This document shows positions 1 through 6,919 of a DNA stretch of 12,270 nt, piece by piece. Within the stretch, counting starts at the first letter, position 1; every line of letters starts with the position of its first letter. The notes under the pieces were generated by a model. That model searched no databases and had not been told where the DNA came from. It was given only the letters and a program-made list of their open reading frames with translations. The DNA is from Gammaproteobacteria bacterium RIFCSPHIGHO2_12_FULL_37_14 (GTDB taxonomy: Bacteria > Pseudomonadota > Gammaproteobacteria > DSM-16500). The stretch covers positions 158,038 to 170,307 of the forward strand of contig MGXV01000020.1 in the NCBI GenBank assembly GCA_001801485.1, read 5' to 3'. Made by a program: the position numbers and the translations under genes.

Positions 1-330
1 CTAAATATTTATTTTGGCTGGCCAGAAGATGAACGCTTGCGCAAACAGTTACTCACCCTCGATATCACGATAGATTTTCCACAGCCGCCCACCGCTTGCG
101 AAACAGACCGCTTGGAAGATACCTTTTGTTATTCAACCCTGGCGGCCGCTATTCGCACAGAAGTGAGCTCGCGTCATTGCCGCCTTGTCGAACATTTGGC
201 GCGTGAGGTATATCTCATTATTAAAAAAACCATACCACAACAAATCAACATAGGGGTGGCTATCACTAAATACCCTTCGACTATTACTGATTTACAAAAT
301 GGCATTACTTTTCATTACGGGGATATGTAA
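1..330 (+). CDS. folB: Dihydroneopterin aldolase, 5'-truncated by the window edge
   Basis: FolB converts 7,8-dihydroneopterin to 6-hydroxymethyl-dihydropterin and glycolaldehyde in cytoplasmic folate synthesis. The frame is open from base 1 with no stop, so the first dozen or so codons lie outside the window. The TTG at 37 is not the likely start, because the residues before it (NIYFGWPEDER) match the conserved FolB segment in which a Gly-x-x-x-x-E-R pattern precedes the first long beta strand. Other family marks are FCYSTLAAAI (usual form DYxxLxxxI), LVEHLA with the conserved glutamate, and VAITKYPSTI, which carries the catalytic-type lysine near the C-terminus. The sequence is divergent: YP follows that lysine where most members have P. 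It ends 5 bp before folKP, so the two are surely co-transcribed, and the downstream enzyme uses its product directly. An epimerase-type FolX is a less likely alternative. Confidence 0.85.
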   Translation, partial: LNIYFGWPEDERLRKQLLTLDITIDFPQPPTACETDRLEDTFCYSTLAAAIRTEVSSRHCRLVEHLAREVYLIIKKTIPQQINIGVAITKYPSTITDLQNGITFHYGDM

Positions 331-335
331 AATTT

Positions 336-1664
336 ATGGTGATATTAGGCTTAGGATCTAATTTAGGTGATCGGCTTTCGCATTTGCGGCTAGCACTGCA
401 GGCTATCAAACAGATTCCCAATACGACCGTAGAGCAAGTTTCGCCCCTTTACATCTCCGATGCCTTATTGCCAGAAAATGCTCCGTCATCGTGGGACCAA
501 CCTTATATTAATTTAGCGTTACGCTGTCACTCATCGCTGACCCCGCATGAATTGCTTACCCACATTAAGACTATTGAACACAGCATAGGCCGTAAACCTG
601 AAAAACGACATTGGGGTCCACGCCTCATTGATATTGATGTGCTTACTTGGGATGACATGGTTCATCATGATGATAAACTGACTTTACCGCATCGTGATTT
701 ATCTGAACGACCTTTTGCTTTATGGCCACTCGCTGATGTTGCCCCACGCTGGATTCATCCTATCCACCGTCAATCGGCTGCAGAAATCGTGAGCCCTTGG
801 GGATCACGATTTACCGGTGAAGCACCCTTACATACACGACAAATTGCTCACCGGGTAGACACCCCAGAATTAGTTGGCGTTCTTAATGTGACCCCCGACT
901 CATTCTCAGATGGTGGTCATTATCTCGATATTGAGAAAGCCTTGGAGCACGCCCAATGCTTAATCACCTATGGCGCAGAGATTATTGATATCGGCGCTGA
1001 ATCGACTAGACCGAATGCGCATCGCCCGCTCAATGCTGCAGAAGAATGGCAACGATTAGAGCCTATTTTATCTGCGTTAAAAGATCGTAGCTTATTTTCT
1101 CTTCTACAACCCAAAATTAGTGTTGACACTCGTCATGCAGAAACAGCTGCTAAGGCCATTGCATCCGGCATTGATTGGATTAATGATGTAACAGGACTTA
1201 CCCAGCCAAACATGCGTCAATGTATTGCCAATTCCACCGTGGATTGTGTCGTCATGCATCACATCACTATTCCCGCAGACCCGAAACAAACCATCCCACG
1301 TGATCAAGACCCTGTCAATTTCTTATATCAGTGGGGGAAAAACCAAATTATCACACTAGAACAAGCTGGCATTGCCTCGAATCGAGTGATTTTAGATGTA
1401 GGCATTGGCTTCGGTAAGACCGCTTATCAATCGCTGGCTTTATTAAAACATATTAATGAGTTCAAAAAACTAGGCACACGCTTATTAGTCGGACACTCCC
1501 GCAAATCATTCATGCACTTATTTACCCCTCGCCCACCCAGTGAACGCGATATTGAAACGATGGCGACCGCGTTATATCTAGCAAATCAAGACGTAGACTA
1601 TTTACGCGTACACAATGTGGACATGTGCGCGCGGGGGCTAAAAGTGATGAAAGCATTAGCTTAA
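336..1664 (+). CDS. folKP: Bifunctional HPPK-dihydropteroate synthase (FolK-FolP fusion)
   Basis: This 442-residue fusion should carry out two successive folate steps. HPPK pyrophosphorylates 6-hydroxymethyl-dihydropterin with ATP, and DHPS joins the product to p-aminobenzoate. The HPPK domain spans about residues 1-150: GLGSNLGDR at 5-13, the metal/ATP segment HWGPRLIDIDVL from 92 with Asp99 and Asp101, and LPHRDLSERPFAL. The DHPS domain spans about 177-442: NVTPDSFSDGG from 184, GAESTRP at 220-226, VDTRHA around Asp264, GIGFGKT at 356-362, GHSRKS at 386-391 and RVHNV at 424-428. Two normally invariant-looking positions differ: LDVG instead of LDPG (Val355) and RVHNV instead of RVHDV (Asn427). 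The ATG at 336 follows the folB stop by 5 bp, with GGGGA at 319-323 as a somewhat distant ribosome site. folK-folP fusions are known in several bacteria. The gene is intact and the overall call is secure. Confidence 0.95.
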   Translation: MVILGLGSNLGDRLSHLRLALQAIKQIPNTTVEQVSPLYISDALLPENAPSSWDQPYINLALRCHSSLTPHELLTHIKTIEHSIGRKPEKRHWGPRLIDIDVLTWDDMVHHDDKLTLPHRDLSERPFALWPLADVAPRWIHPIHRQSAAEIVSPWGSRFTGEAPLHTRQIAHRVDTPELVGVLNVTPDSFSDGGHYLDIEKALEHAQCLITYGAEIIDIGAESTRPNAHRPLNAAEEWQRLEPILSALKDRSLFSLLQPKISVDTRHAETAAKAIASGIDWINDVTGLTQPNMRQCIANSTVDCVVMHHITIPADPKQTIPRDQDPVNFLYQWGKNQIITLEQAGIASNRVILDVGIGFGKTAYQSLALLKHINEFKKLGTRLLVGHSRKSFMHLFTPRPPSERDIETMATALYLANQDVDYLRVHNVDMCARGLKVMKALA

Positions 1665-1668
1665 TTGA

Positions 1669-1711
1669 CGTTCCCCCCGTTCTGTGGGGGAGAATTAGGG
1701 TGGGGGGAACG
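1669..1711. repeat. G/C-rich palindromic repeat at the folKP/folC convergent junction
   Basis: A perfect 10-bp inverted repeat (CGTTCCCCCC at 1669-1678, GGGGGGAACG at 1702-1711) encloses 23 nt. A nested alternative pairs the C-run at 1673-1678 with GGGGG at 1686-1690. The element starts 5 bp after the folKP stop and covers the folC stop and last codons. Its inner sequence (GTGGGGGAGAATTAGGGT) resembles the widespread proteobacterial intergenic repeat of the type GGGGGAGGGTTAGGGTGGGGG. That resemblance is from memory, not a search. A bidirectional transcription stop is a plausible role, although no U-tract follows on either strand. Confidence 0.75.
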
Positions 1712-2948
1712 CCAACTTAAGCTCACTTACCGTATGAAACGAACCAAACACCACCACACGATCACCGGGTTTAGCTACTTGTAATACAGCTTGATGCGCA
1801 GCAGGCAATGTAGGAAAGAAATCCGCTGCGCCTATCTCTACTTTTTGAAAGATAGTACGCAGCACCTCTAGAGAAGCTCCGCGTTTATTGACAATAGGCC
1901 CAATATACCAATGCTCAATGCTATCTTTAATTTCCTGTAAGCTACTTTCAATATCTTTGTCATTTAGCATAGAGAAAACAGCATAAGTCTTCCCAGAACA
2001 AGGTAATTGACTTAGCCGTTTCGCCAAAAAAGCTACTGAAGCAGGATTATGCGACACATCATAAATCTGTGTGATTGGCCCAGTTAAAACTTCTTGCCGT
2101 CCTGTCAATATAGCTTTTGCCAATCCGTGATTCAGTGCTTTTCGTGGTACAGTCAATTGTTGTTGCAACAACGTAACAGCCATTAATACAGTAGACATAT
2201 TTTGCGTCGCAAGCATAGCCAAAGGTAAATCATTATATATTTTATCTTGCCATTGCCAGGACCAGTTACTCGTTCCTTCGACATAACGAAAATCCGTGCC
2301 CTGGTAGAATGATTGTGCACCTATTTTCTTAGCATAAGCTATCAATGCGTTTGGTGGGTTAAAATCGCCGCAGATAGCCGGTTTATTCGCTTGAAAAATA
2401 CCCGCTTTTTCCCAGCCTATATCCTCTCGATCATCACCTAAGTAATCAGTATGATCAATAGCCACGGTGGTCACGATAGCCACATCAGCACCAATGATAT
2501 TGACCGCATCCAGTCGGCCTCCCAATCCCACTTCTAGCACCCACAGATCTAAATTATGTCGTTTAAAAATAGCTAAAGCGGCAAGTGTGTGAAATTCAAA
2601 TGGCGTAAGAGTAATTGCTCCTCTACTTTCGTTAATCTCTGCAAATGCTGAACAGATTTCATCGTCTTTTGCTTCTTGTTCCTGAATACGGATTTGCTCA
2701 TTAAATCGAAATAAAAAAGGAGAAGTGAACACGCCTACTTTATAGCCTGCTGCCGTATAAATAGATTCTAGTCCTCTAACTGTTGACCCTTTACCATTCG
2801 TGCCGCCAACCATAATAACCGGACATGACGGACTTAATAAACTAAGCCGTTCTGCGACTTGGGTTACTCGTTCCAAACTAAGATCCATCTCAGTCGTATG
2901 AATAGATGAGATAAATGCTAGCCACTCAGACAAGGTAGAAAACGACAT
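1695..2948 (-). CDS. folC: Folylpolyglutamate synthase / dihydrofolate synthase
   Basis: FolC adds L-glutamate to dihydropteroate to make dihydrofolate and extends the polyglutamate tail of folates, using ATP in the cytoplasm. The 417-residue product has the Mur-ligase-like fold marks in order: P-loop GTNGKGS near residue 50, TSPFLFRFNEQIRI, the metal-binding segment VLEVGLGGRLDAVN, DHTDYLG with EKAGIF, and in the C-terminal domain LTGRQEV and DVSHNPASV. The start is ATG at 2948 on the minus strand, with AAGGATG a few bases upstream as ribosome site. The last residues (LAFPPP) and the stop are encoded by the palindromic repeat at 1669-1711, so the native C-terminus seems to have been replaced by repeat DNA. 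The gene is convergent with folKP and completes a folate cluster. A promoter with its own -35 and -10 lies directly upstream, so folC is not an operon partner of folB-folKP. Confidence 0.95.
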   Translation of the reverse strand: MSFSTLSEWLAFISSIHTTEMDLSLERVTQVAERLSLLSPSCPVIMVGGTNGKGSTVRGLESIYTAAGYKVGVFTSPFLFRFNEQIRIQEQEAKDDEICSAFAEINESRGAITLTPFEFHTLAALAIFKRHNLDLWVLEVGLGGRLDAVNIIGADVAIVTTVAIDHTDYLGDDREDIGWEKAGIFQANKPAICGDFNPPNALIAYAKKIGAQSFYQGTDFRYVEGTSNWSWQWQDKIYNDLPLAMLATQNMSTVLMAVTLLQQQLTVPRKALNHGLAKAILTGRQEVLTGPITQIYDVSHNPASVAFLAKRLSQLPCSGKTYAVFSMLNDKDIESSLQEIKDSIEHWYIGPIVNKRGASLEVLRTIFQKVEIGAADFFPTLPAAHQAVLQVAKPGDRVVVFGSFHTVSELKLAFPPP

Positions 2949-2975
2949 AAAACATCCTTATTAATTCAATAACCC

Positions 2976-3005
2976 ATCTTATGGCTGTCATTCCCACCCT
3001 GTCAA
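2976..3005 (-). promoter_or_regulatory. Putative sigma-70 promoter of folC
   Basis: On the minus strand TTGACA (3000-3005) is followed after 18 nt by TAAGAT (2976-2981). The -10 lies 28 nt before the folC ATG, giving a leader of about 20 nt. The -35 matches consensus exactly and the -10 matches 4 of 6. The same hexamer pair occurs in the rpmH promoter at 6369-6397. Prediction by eye only. Confidence 0.6.
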
Positions 3006-3037
3006 AGCACAAGCTGTTAACTACTACCCATTTAACC

Positions 3038-3262
3038 TGTGGATAGTCTATGTAAAAAAACTATGGTTGCTTTTTTACCCACAGCTTCACTTACTTACCA
3101 GGCTGTTCCATTAAGTTTTCCACAGGAAACAATCAATATAACTAAATGAATAAATTTAGTTTTTTTATCTTTTCCACAGAAATTACCTTGCATAGTAAAA
3201 ACAATCATAAAAGATTAAATAAATTTAATATTATTAGAAGAAGAAAAAAGCATAAAAATCAG
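3038..3262. other. Candidate replication origin: DnaA-box cluster plus A/T-rich unwinding region
   Basis: The 438-bp spacer 2949-3386 has no convincing gene. It holds four 9-mers that differ from the DnaA box TTATCCACA at one position: CTATCCACA on the minus strand (3038-3046), and on the plus strand TTACCCACA (3075-3083), TTTTCCACA (3116-3124) and TTTTCCACA (3170-3178). Between the last two is an A/T-only-looking hairpin (arms AACTAAAT at 3140-3147 and ATTTAGTT at 3154-3161) followed by a T-run. Right of the boxes, 3181-3260 has only 14 G/C in 80 bases, including the palindrome arms ATTAAAT/ATTTAAT (3214-3229), as expected of a DNA-unwinding element. The rpmH-rnpA-yidC-mnmE cluster, often next to oriC, is 3 kb away. 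I see no GATC site and no clear IHF site here. A DnaA titration site or DnaA-controlled folC promoter would be the alternatives. Confidence 0.5.
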
Positions 3263-3311
3263 TTGTACATAAGCTCTGTCATTTCTGAAAAGCAGCGCGA
3301 ACTTGACTAGA

Positions 3312-3345
3312 TTGCTTCACCCTGCAAAAAACGCAGGGTTCGCAA
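3312..3345. repeat. Palindromic repeat of the GATTGCTTC...CGCAAAGACG type
   Basis: A compound hairpin has an inner 7-bp stem ACCCTGC (3319-3325) / GCAGGGT (3333-3339) with loop aaaaaac. Outer arms are TTGC (3312-3315) and GCAA (3342-3345). The flanking words GATTGCTTC (3310-3318) and TCGCAAAGACG resemble the ends of a dispersed palindromic repeat common in intracellular bacterial genomes. I recall that resemblance and have not searched it. It sits 42 bp past the pepN stop. No U-tract follows on the pepN strand, so terminator function is not supported. Confidence 0.65.
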
Positions 3346-3386
3346 AGACGAGATACGTATTTGAATGGCTGTTCTATAGTTGGCCA

Positions 3387-6143
3387 CTAAGATGTATAGC
3401 CACTGGAATGGCTTGTTAGCTCTGGTTTTCGTTCTAATTGAAGTACTGGTAGTGGGTGTGCCATGACACTTAATGCGACTAATGGTGATTTAGGACGCTC
3501 TAGAATATGAAGAACCGGTGCATTAGCCAAACTCTTTCCTACTATCTCAAGTACCCCAGTAGATGTTGCATGCGATTGAATATGGCGCAATTGTGCTAAC
3601 ATTAACTCTTGTCGCCTATCATCATAGCGTTTCCACATAGTTAAAGGTTTTAGTAACCAGGCAGCAATATCAGCGTTAACCGTATCTAATTGCAAAACCA
3701 CATCGGCCAATAAGGCATACCCTTCACCACCAGCATGATGAAAACCTGTCAGGTTACTGCGAGCAAAGTATCCTATCAGTGCCCCTACTTTGTTCGGATT
3801 TCTTATATCAAATACCTCATGCTGCATCAATCGTCTGATATCAGCGACAGTGGTTGGTAAATGAGAACCAGCTTGGATTTCAAGCCAATCATCCATTACA
3901 TGCGGATCTTGTTTCCAACGCTTGTAAAATTTTTCTAGTGTTTGTGTACGCTCTGGCCCATCTATATCAGCCAATGATCGCAAAACTGCTTGAGCATCAG
4001 TCATATTATGCGATAGTGCAGCATTAAATTGTGGAATGGCTAAATCATGGACAATACGTGGATCACCCAGTGCTATTAAATAATTTAAGCAACTATTTTT
4101 AACGCTTCGCCAGCCTGCTTGCTTGGAATTAAATACAGGAGACACCGTAGAAGTATTACAATGCTGATAAAGATCAAGAAACGCAGATTGTAATTGGACT
4201 GCTAATTGTTTGATTACAAAATCTCGTACGACACTAATTGCTTCTATATCAACTACAGCCATTTGTTCGGCGAGATATCTTTCAGTAGGTAACGATAGCA
4301 TCTCAGCTAGAAGCCACGGATCATGGATGTGGCTATTTAGAACACCACTAAACATATCAATAAATTTTCCTGACAATTTCAGCTCTCGTCCCTCATGAAA
4401 ATCACGCATCAGGTTGGTCATATAATTAACTTTATATCTTTGACCTGCGTCAAGACGACTGAATACATCCGTATCGTGCATGAATAATAAACGCAAATCT
4501 TCGTCGGTATACTCGTAGTTAAGTTTTACTGGTGCAGAGAATCCTCGTAATAAAGAGGGTACAGGTTTTGAAGTAATGCCAGTAAAACGGAATTCTTGAT
4601 ACTCTTGATGTAATAACAACAAGTCTTTCTCGATTTGCACTTCATGTCCATTGGCATCAAGCAGGCCAAATTTAAGCGGGATTAGCATAGGAACTTTAGC
4701 TGCTTGCCCAGGTGTTGCCGGGCAGGATTGCCTAACTTTGAGAATATAGGTTTGTTGATCAGTCAAATAGTCATCTTGCACATCAAGTGTCGGCGTTCCT
4801 GCTTGGCGGAACCACAACATAAATTGGGTGAGGTCTATTCCCGATGCATCGGCTATTGCTTGCACAAACTCTTCAACGGCTACAGCTTTGCCATCGTTAC
4901 GCTGAAAATACAGATCGGTTCCCTTACGATAATTTTCAGGTCCGACGATAGTACGCAACATACGAAACAGTTCGGCACCTTTTCTATACACAGTAGGGGT
5001 ATAAAAATTGGCTATCTCTACATAAGAATCGGGCCGAACTGAATGAGCCATAGGACCAGCATCTTCTGGAAATTGGGTAACCCGCAAGTAGTTGGCATTA
5101 CTATAACGTTCTACTGGAGAAACGGTATCTTCAATAAAAGAATGTTCGCGAAAAGTGGTTAATCCCTCTTTCAAGCTCAACTGAAACCAATTACAAATAG
5201 TAACGCGATTTCCTGTCCAATTATGAAAATACTCGTGGGCAATGGTAGCAGCAATAGCAGTATATGAATCATCAGTAGCGGTTTCCGGTGTCGCTAGCAC
5301 ATACTTGGCATTAAAAATATTTAAGCCTTTATTTTCCATTGCACCCATATTGAAATCACTAATAGCGACTATTTTATAGGTATCAAGATCACATTCGCGT
5401 CCATAATGTTCTTCATCCCACTTCATAGCGCTCTTCAATGCTTGCAGAGCATATACGCAGCGATTGCCATAACCTGTTTCAGCGTACATTTGTAATTTAA
5501 TTAGACGCCCTGATTGCGTTCGATAACTATCTTCTACTAAATCAAAGTTACCGCCTACCAATGCAAATAAATAGGCAGGTTTTTTAAAGGGGTCATCCCA
5601 GGTGATGGAGTGCTTACCATTGGGTAGACTATCATGACGTACACAATTTCCATTTGACACTAGCATAGGATATTCCTTTGCATCAGCGGTAATGGTGGTT
5701 GTAAAACAAGAGAGGACATCGGGTCTATCCAGATAATAGGTAATACGACGAAATCCTTCGGCTTCGCATTGGGTAGTGAAGTTGCCGCTGGATTTATATA
5801 GACCACGTAATTCGGTATTTTCCTGTGGTTTAATACGAGTGGTAATCGTTAGTGAGCATGGACCCGGGATATCTCTGATCGTCAGTGTTTTCTCATCGAC
5901 ACGATAGCGATCTGCCGGTAATTCTATATCATTTATCTTTACTGACAGGAGGGTTAAGTCTTCCCCATGCAGAACTAAATCTTTATTGCGTTGCGGGCAC
6001 AAGGGATTGGCTTCAACAGTTAGATTAGACACAACATCTGTATATTCTTTGCCCAAATTAAAATGAAGATCGACTTTACTAATTAGATAATCAGAGGGTG
6101 TATAGTCACGTAAATATGTTGTCTTTAAATCCTTATATTTCAT
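3387..6143 (-). CDS. pepN: Aminopeptidase N (M1-family zinc metallopeptidase)
   Basis: PepN removes N-terminal residues from peptides in the cytoplasm and acts late in ATP-dependent protein breakdown. The 918-residue product shows the M1 substrate-binding motif GAMEN (about 267-271) and the zinc site HEYFH at 303-307 with Glu304 catalytic. The third ligand is Glu326 in SLKEG. SVRPDSY and PTVYRKGAEL follow, the latter with the expected transition-state tyrosine, then a long helical C-terminal domain. Catalytic spacing equals that of E. coli PepN shifted by six residues. The body would end near residue 873 (LEIVGKSLA). About 45 extra residues follow, rich in Pro, Leu, Ser and His, with the related motifs PVLHILERPKS and PVLQLERKPE. 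The start is the ATG at 6143 with AAAGGAT upstream. It is divergent from rpmH, stands alone on its strand, and is followed by the candidate origin spacer. Confidence 0.97.
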   Translation of the reverse strand: MKYKDLKTTYLRDYTPSDYLISKVDLHFNLGKEYTDVVSNLTVEANPLCPQRNKDLVLHGEDLTLLSVKINDIELPADRYRVDEKTLTIRDIPGPCSLTITTRIKPQENTELRGLYKSSGNFTTQCEAEGFRRITYYLDRPDVLSCFTTTITADAKEYPMLVSNGNCVRHDSLPNGKHSITWDDPFKKPAYLFALVGGNFDLVEDSYRTQSGRLIKLQMYAETGYGNRCVYALQALKSAMKWDEEHYGRECDLDTYKIVAISDFNMGAMENKGLNIFNAKYVLATPETATDDSYTAIAATIAHEYFHNWTGNRVTICNWFQLSLKEGLTTFREHSFIEDTVSPVERYSNANYLRVTQFPEDAGPMAHSVRPDSYVEIANFYTPTVYRKGAELFRMLRTIVGPENYRKGTDLYFQRNDGKAVAVEEFVQAIADASGIDLTQFMLWFRQAGTPTLDVQDDYLTDQQTYILKVRQSCPATPGQAAKVPMLIPLKFGLLDANGHEVQIEKDLLLLHQEYQEFRFTGITSKPVPSLLRGFSAPVKLNYEYTDEDLRLLFMHDTDVFSRLDAGQRYKVNYMTNLMRDFHEGRELKLSGKFIDMFSGVLNSHIHDPWLLAEMLSLPTERYLAEQMAVVDIEAISVVRDFVIKQLAVQLQSAFLDLYQHCNTSTVSPVFNSKQAGWRSVKNSCLNYLIALGDPRIVHDLAIPQFNAALSHNMTDAQAVLRSLADIDGPERTQTLEKFYKRWKQDPHVMDDWLEIQAGSHLPTTVADIRRLMQHEVFDIRNPNKVGALIGYFARSNLTGFHHAGGEGYALLADVVLQLDTVNADIAAWLLKPLTMWKRYDDRRQELMLAQLRHIQSHATSTGVLEIVGKSLANAPVLHILERPKSPLVALSVMAHPLPVLQLERKPELTSHSSGYTS

Positions 6144-6192
6144 AAAGTTATCCTTTTATCAGGGTCGGTTATGATAACGCTCCATGCTCGAG

Positions 6193-6219
6193 AATATAGC
6201 TAAAATGTGCTTGCATCAA
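6193..6219 (-). promoter_or_regulatory. Weak candidate promoter of pepN
   Basis: On the minus strand TATATT (6193-6198) is a good -10. The nearest -35-like word, TTGATG (6214-6219), is only 15 nt away, shorter than usual. The -10 lies 50 nt before the pepN ATG. A perfect palindrome GTTATGATAAC (6168-6178) falls between it and the gene, just after the expected start of transcription, where an operator could sit. Both points are inference. Confidence 0.3.
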
Positions 6220-6296
6220 TACTAGCCAAATGGCATATGAATAGCGACGTTCCTCTCGTCCTAACTGCACTTCTCAGGGTGCGATTGAAAGTGTAG

Positions 6297-6328
6297 GGTG
6301 GATTAGGCGCTTTTTGCCGTAATCCACC
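6297..6328. repeat. GGTGGATTA...TAATCCACC palindromic repeat
   Basis: GGTGGATTA (6297-6305) pairs perfectly with TAATCCACC (6320-6328), with an inner GGC/GCC pair around a T5 run. The whole string GTAGGGTGGATTA...GCCGTAATCCACC has the form of a very widespread bacterial intergenic repeat. That is recalled rather than searched. It lies in the divergent pepN/rpmH spacer about 40 bp upstream of the rpmH -35. Confidence 0.75.
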
Positions 6329-6344
6329 AAATATAAGCATTTCT

Positions 6345-6368
6345 TCTCAAAGAAAGTCTCAAAGAAAG
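6345..6368. repeat. Perfect 12-bp tandem duplication abutting the rpmH -35 box
   Basis: TCTCAAAGAAAG occurs twice head to tail (6345-6356 and 6357-6368) with no mismatch, and the second copy ends directly before TTGACA at 6369. It could be a replication-slippage duplication or a paired upstream protein- or alpha-CTD-binding site. Confidence 0.8.
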
Positions 6369-6397
6369 TTGACATCTAGCCCCACCTTTCTTAAGAT
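6369..6397 (+). promoter_or_regulatory. Sigma-70 promoter of the rpmH operon
   Basis: A consensus -35 TTGACA (6369-6374) is followed after exactly 17 nt by TAAGAT (6392-6397; 4 of 6 to consensus). It lies 41 nt upstream of the rpmH ATG, giving a leader of about 35 nt. It probably serves rpmH-rnpA-yidD-yidC-mnmE, since no other promoter or terminator is evident before 8828. Confidence 0.7.
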
Positions 6398-6438
6398 GGA
6401 CGGCCATTTTATAAAAAAACAATGTTGAGTTTTTAGCC

Positions 6439-6573
6439 ATGAAAAGAACATTTCAACCAAGTAATCTGAAAAGAAAAAGAACACACGGTTTTCGTGCCAG
6501 AATGGCCACTAAAAATGGTCGTGCGGTATTAAATAGACGTCGCGCTAAGGGCCGAGCACGGCTTGCTGTATAA
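6439..6573 (+). CDS. rpmH: 50S ribosomal protein L34
   Basis: L34 is a very small basic protein of the large ribosomal subunit. The 44-residue product starts [14 protein letters not shown] and continues with [16 protein letters not shown] and [10 protein letters not shown], nearly identical to the family throughout. It ends at LAV, two residues shorter than E. coli L34, just where the rnpA reading frame begins. The Shine-Dalgarno signal is weak (only GAG about 12 nt upstream of ATG). It is the first gene of the operon, driven by the promoter at 6369-6397. The identification is certain despite its length. Confidence 0.98.
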   Translation: MKRTFQPSNLKRKRTHGFRARMATKNGRAVLNRRRAKGRARLAV

Positions 6574-6919
6574 GTTCCAACCGTATCGAAGGTTAAAGAA
6601 AAATAAGGATTTTCGGTCGGTACTAAGCAAGTCACAAAAGGTTAGCCAAGCGTATTTGCTAGCGGTTTATCAGACTAATGATCGGCCTAATGCTAGGCTC
6701 GGTGTTGCAGTAAGTAAACGCGTAGCTAAGCTAGCGGTTGCTAGAAATCGTATAAAACGTGTTATACGAGAAAGTTTTCGCTTGAGTCAAAATCAATTAC
6801 CAACGATAGATATTGTTGTGATTGTTCGATCTGAAGGTGGTAATGCTGATAAGAAAAGACTACGAGAAACTATTGACAAATTATGGAAAAAATTAACCGT
6901 TCCATTACAGCTACCTTAA
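6563..6919 (+). CDS. rnpA: Ribonuclease P protein component
   Basis: RnpA (C5 protein) binds the catalytic RNase P RNA and helps remove 5' leaders from precursor tRNAs. The 118-residue product shows the family order: RRLKKNKDF near the N-terminus, [29 protein letters not shown] with the RNR motif at residues 61-63, then DIVVIVR and a C-terminal helix DKLWKKL. No ATG or GTG precedes the conserved N-terminus in frame. The best start is TTG at 6563 (CTG at 6566 is the other option), which lies inside rpmH and gives an 11-bp overlap. AAGG at 6547-6550 could serve as a ribosome site, or translation may be coupled to termination of rpmH. Its 3' end overlaps yidD by 37 bp. Confidence 0.95.
   Translation: MLYKFQPYRRLKKNKDFRSVLSKSQKVSQAYLLAVYQTNDRPNARLGVAVSKRVAKLAVARNRIKRVIRESFRLSQNQLPTIDIVVIVRSEGGNADKKRLRETIDKLWKKLTVPLQLP

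Noticed and set aside
37..39. TTG as the start of folB
   Set aside because: The frame is open to base 1 and the residues before the TTG match the conserved FolB N-terminal region, so the gene begins outside the window.
76..84. TTTTCCACA, a one-mismatch DnaA box inside folB
   Set aside because: It is isolated and within a coding region, with no A/T-rich neighbour. I take it as background.
3319..3339. ACCCTGC/GCAGGGT hairpin as the pepN terminator
   Set aside because: On the pepN strand the T-run is in the loop, not after the stem. The palindromic-repeat explanation fits better.
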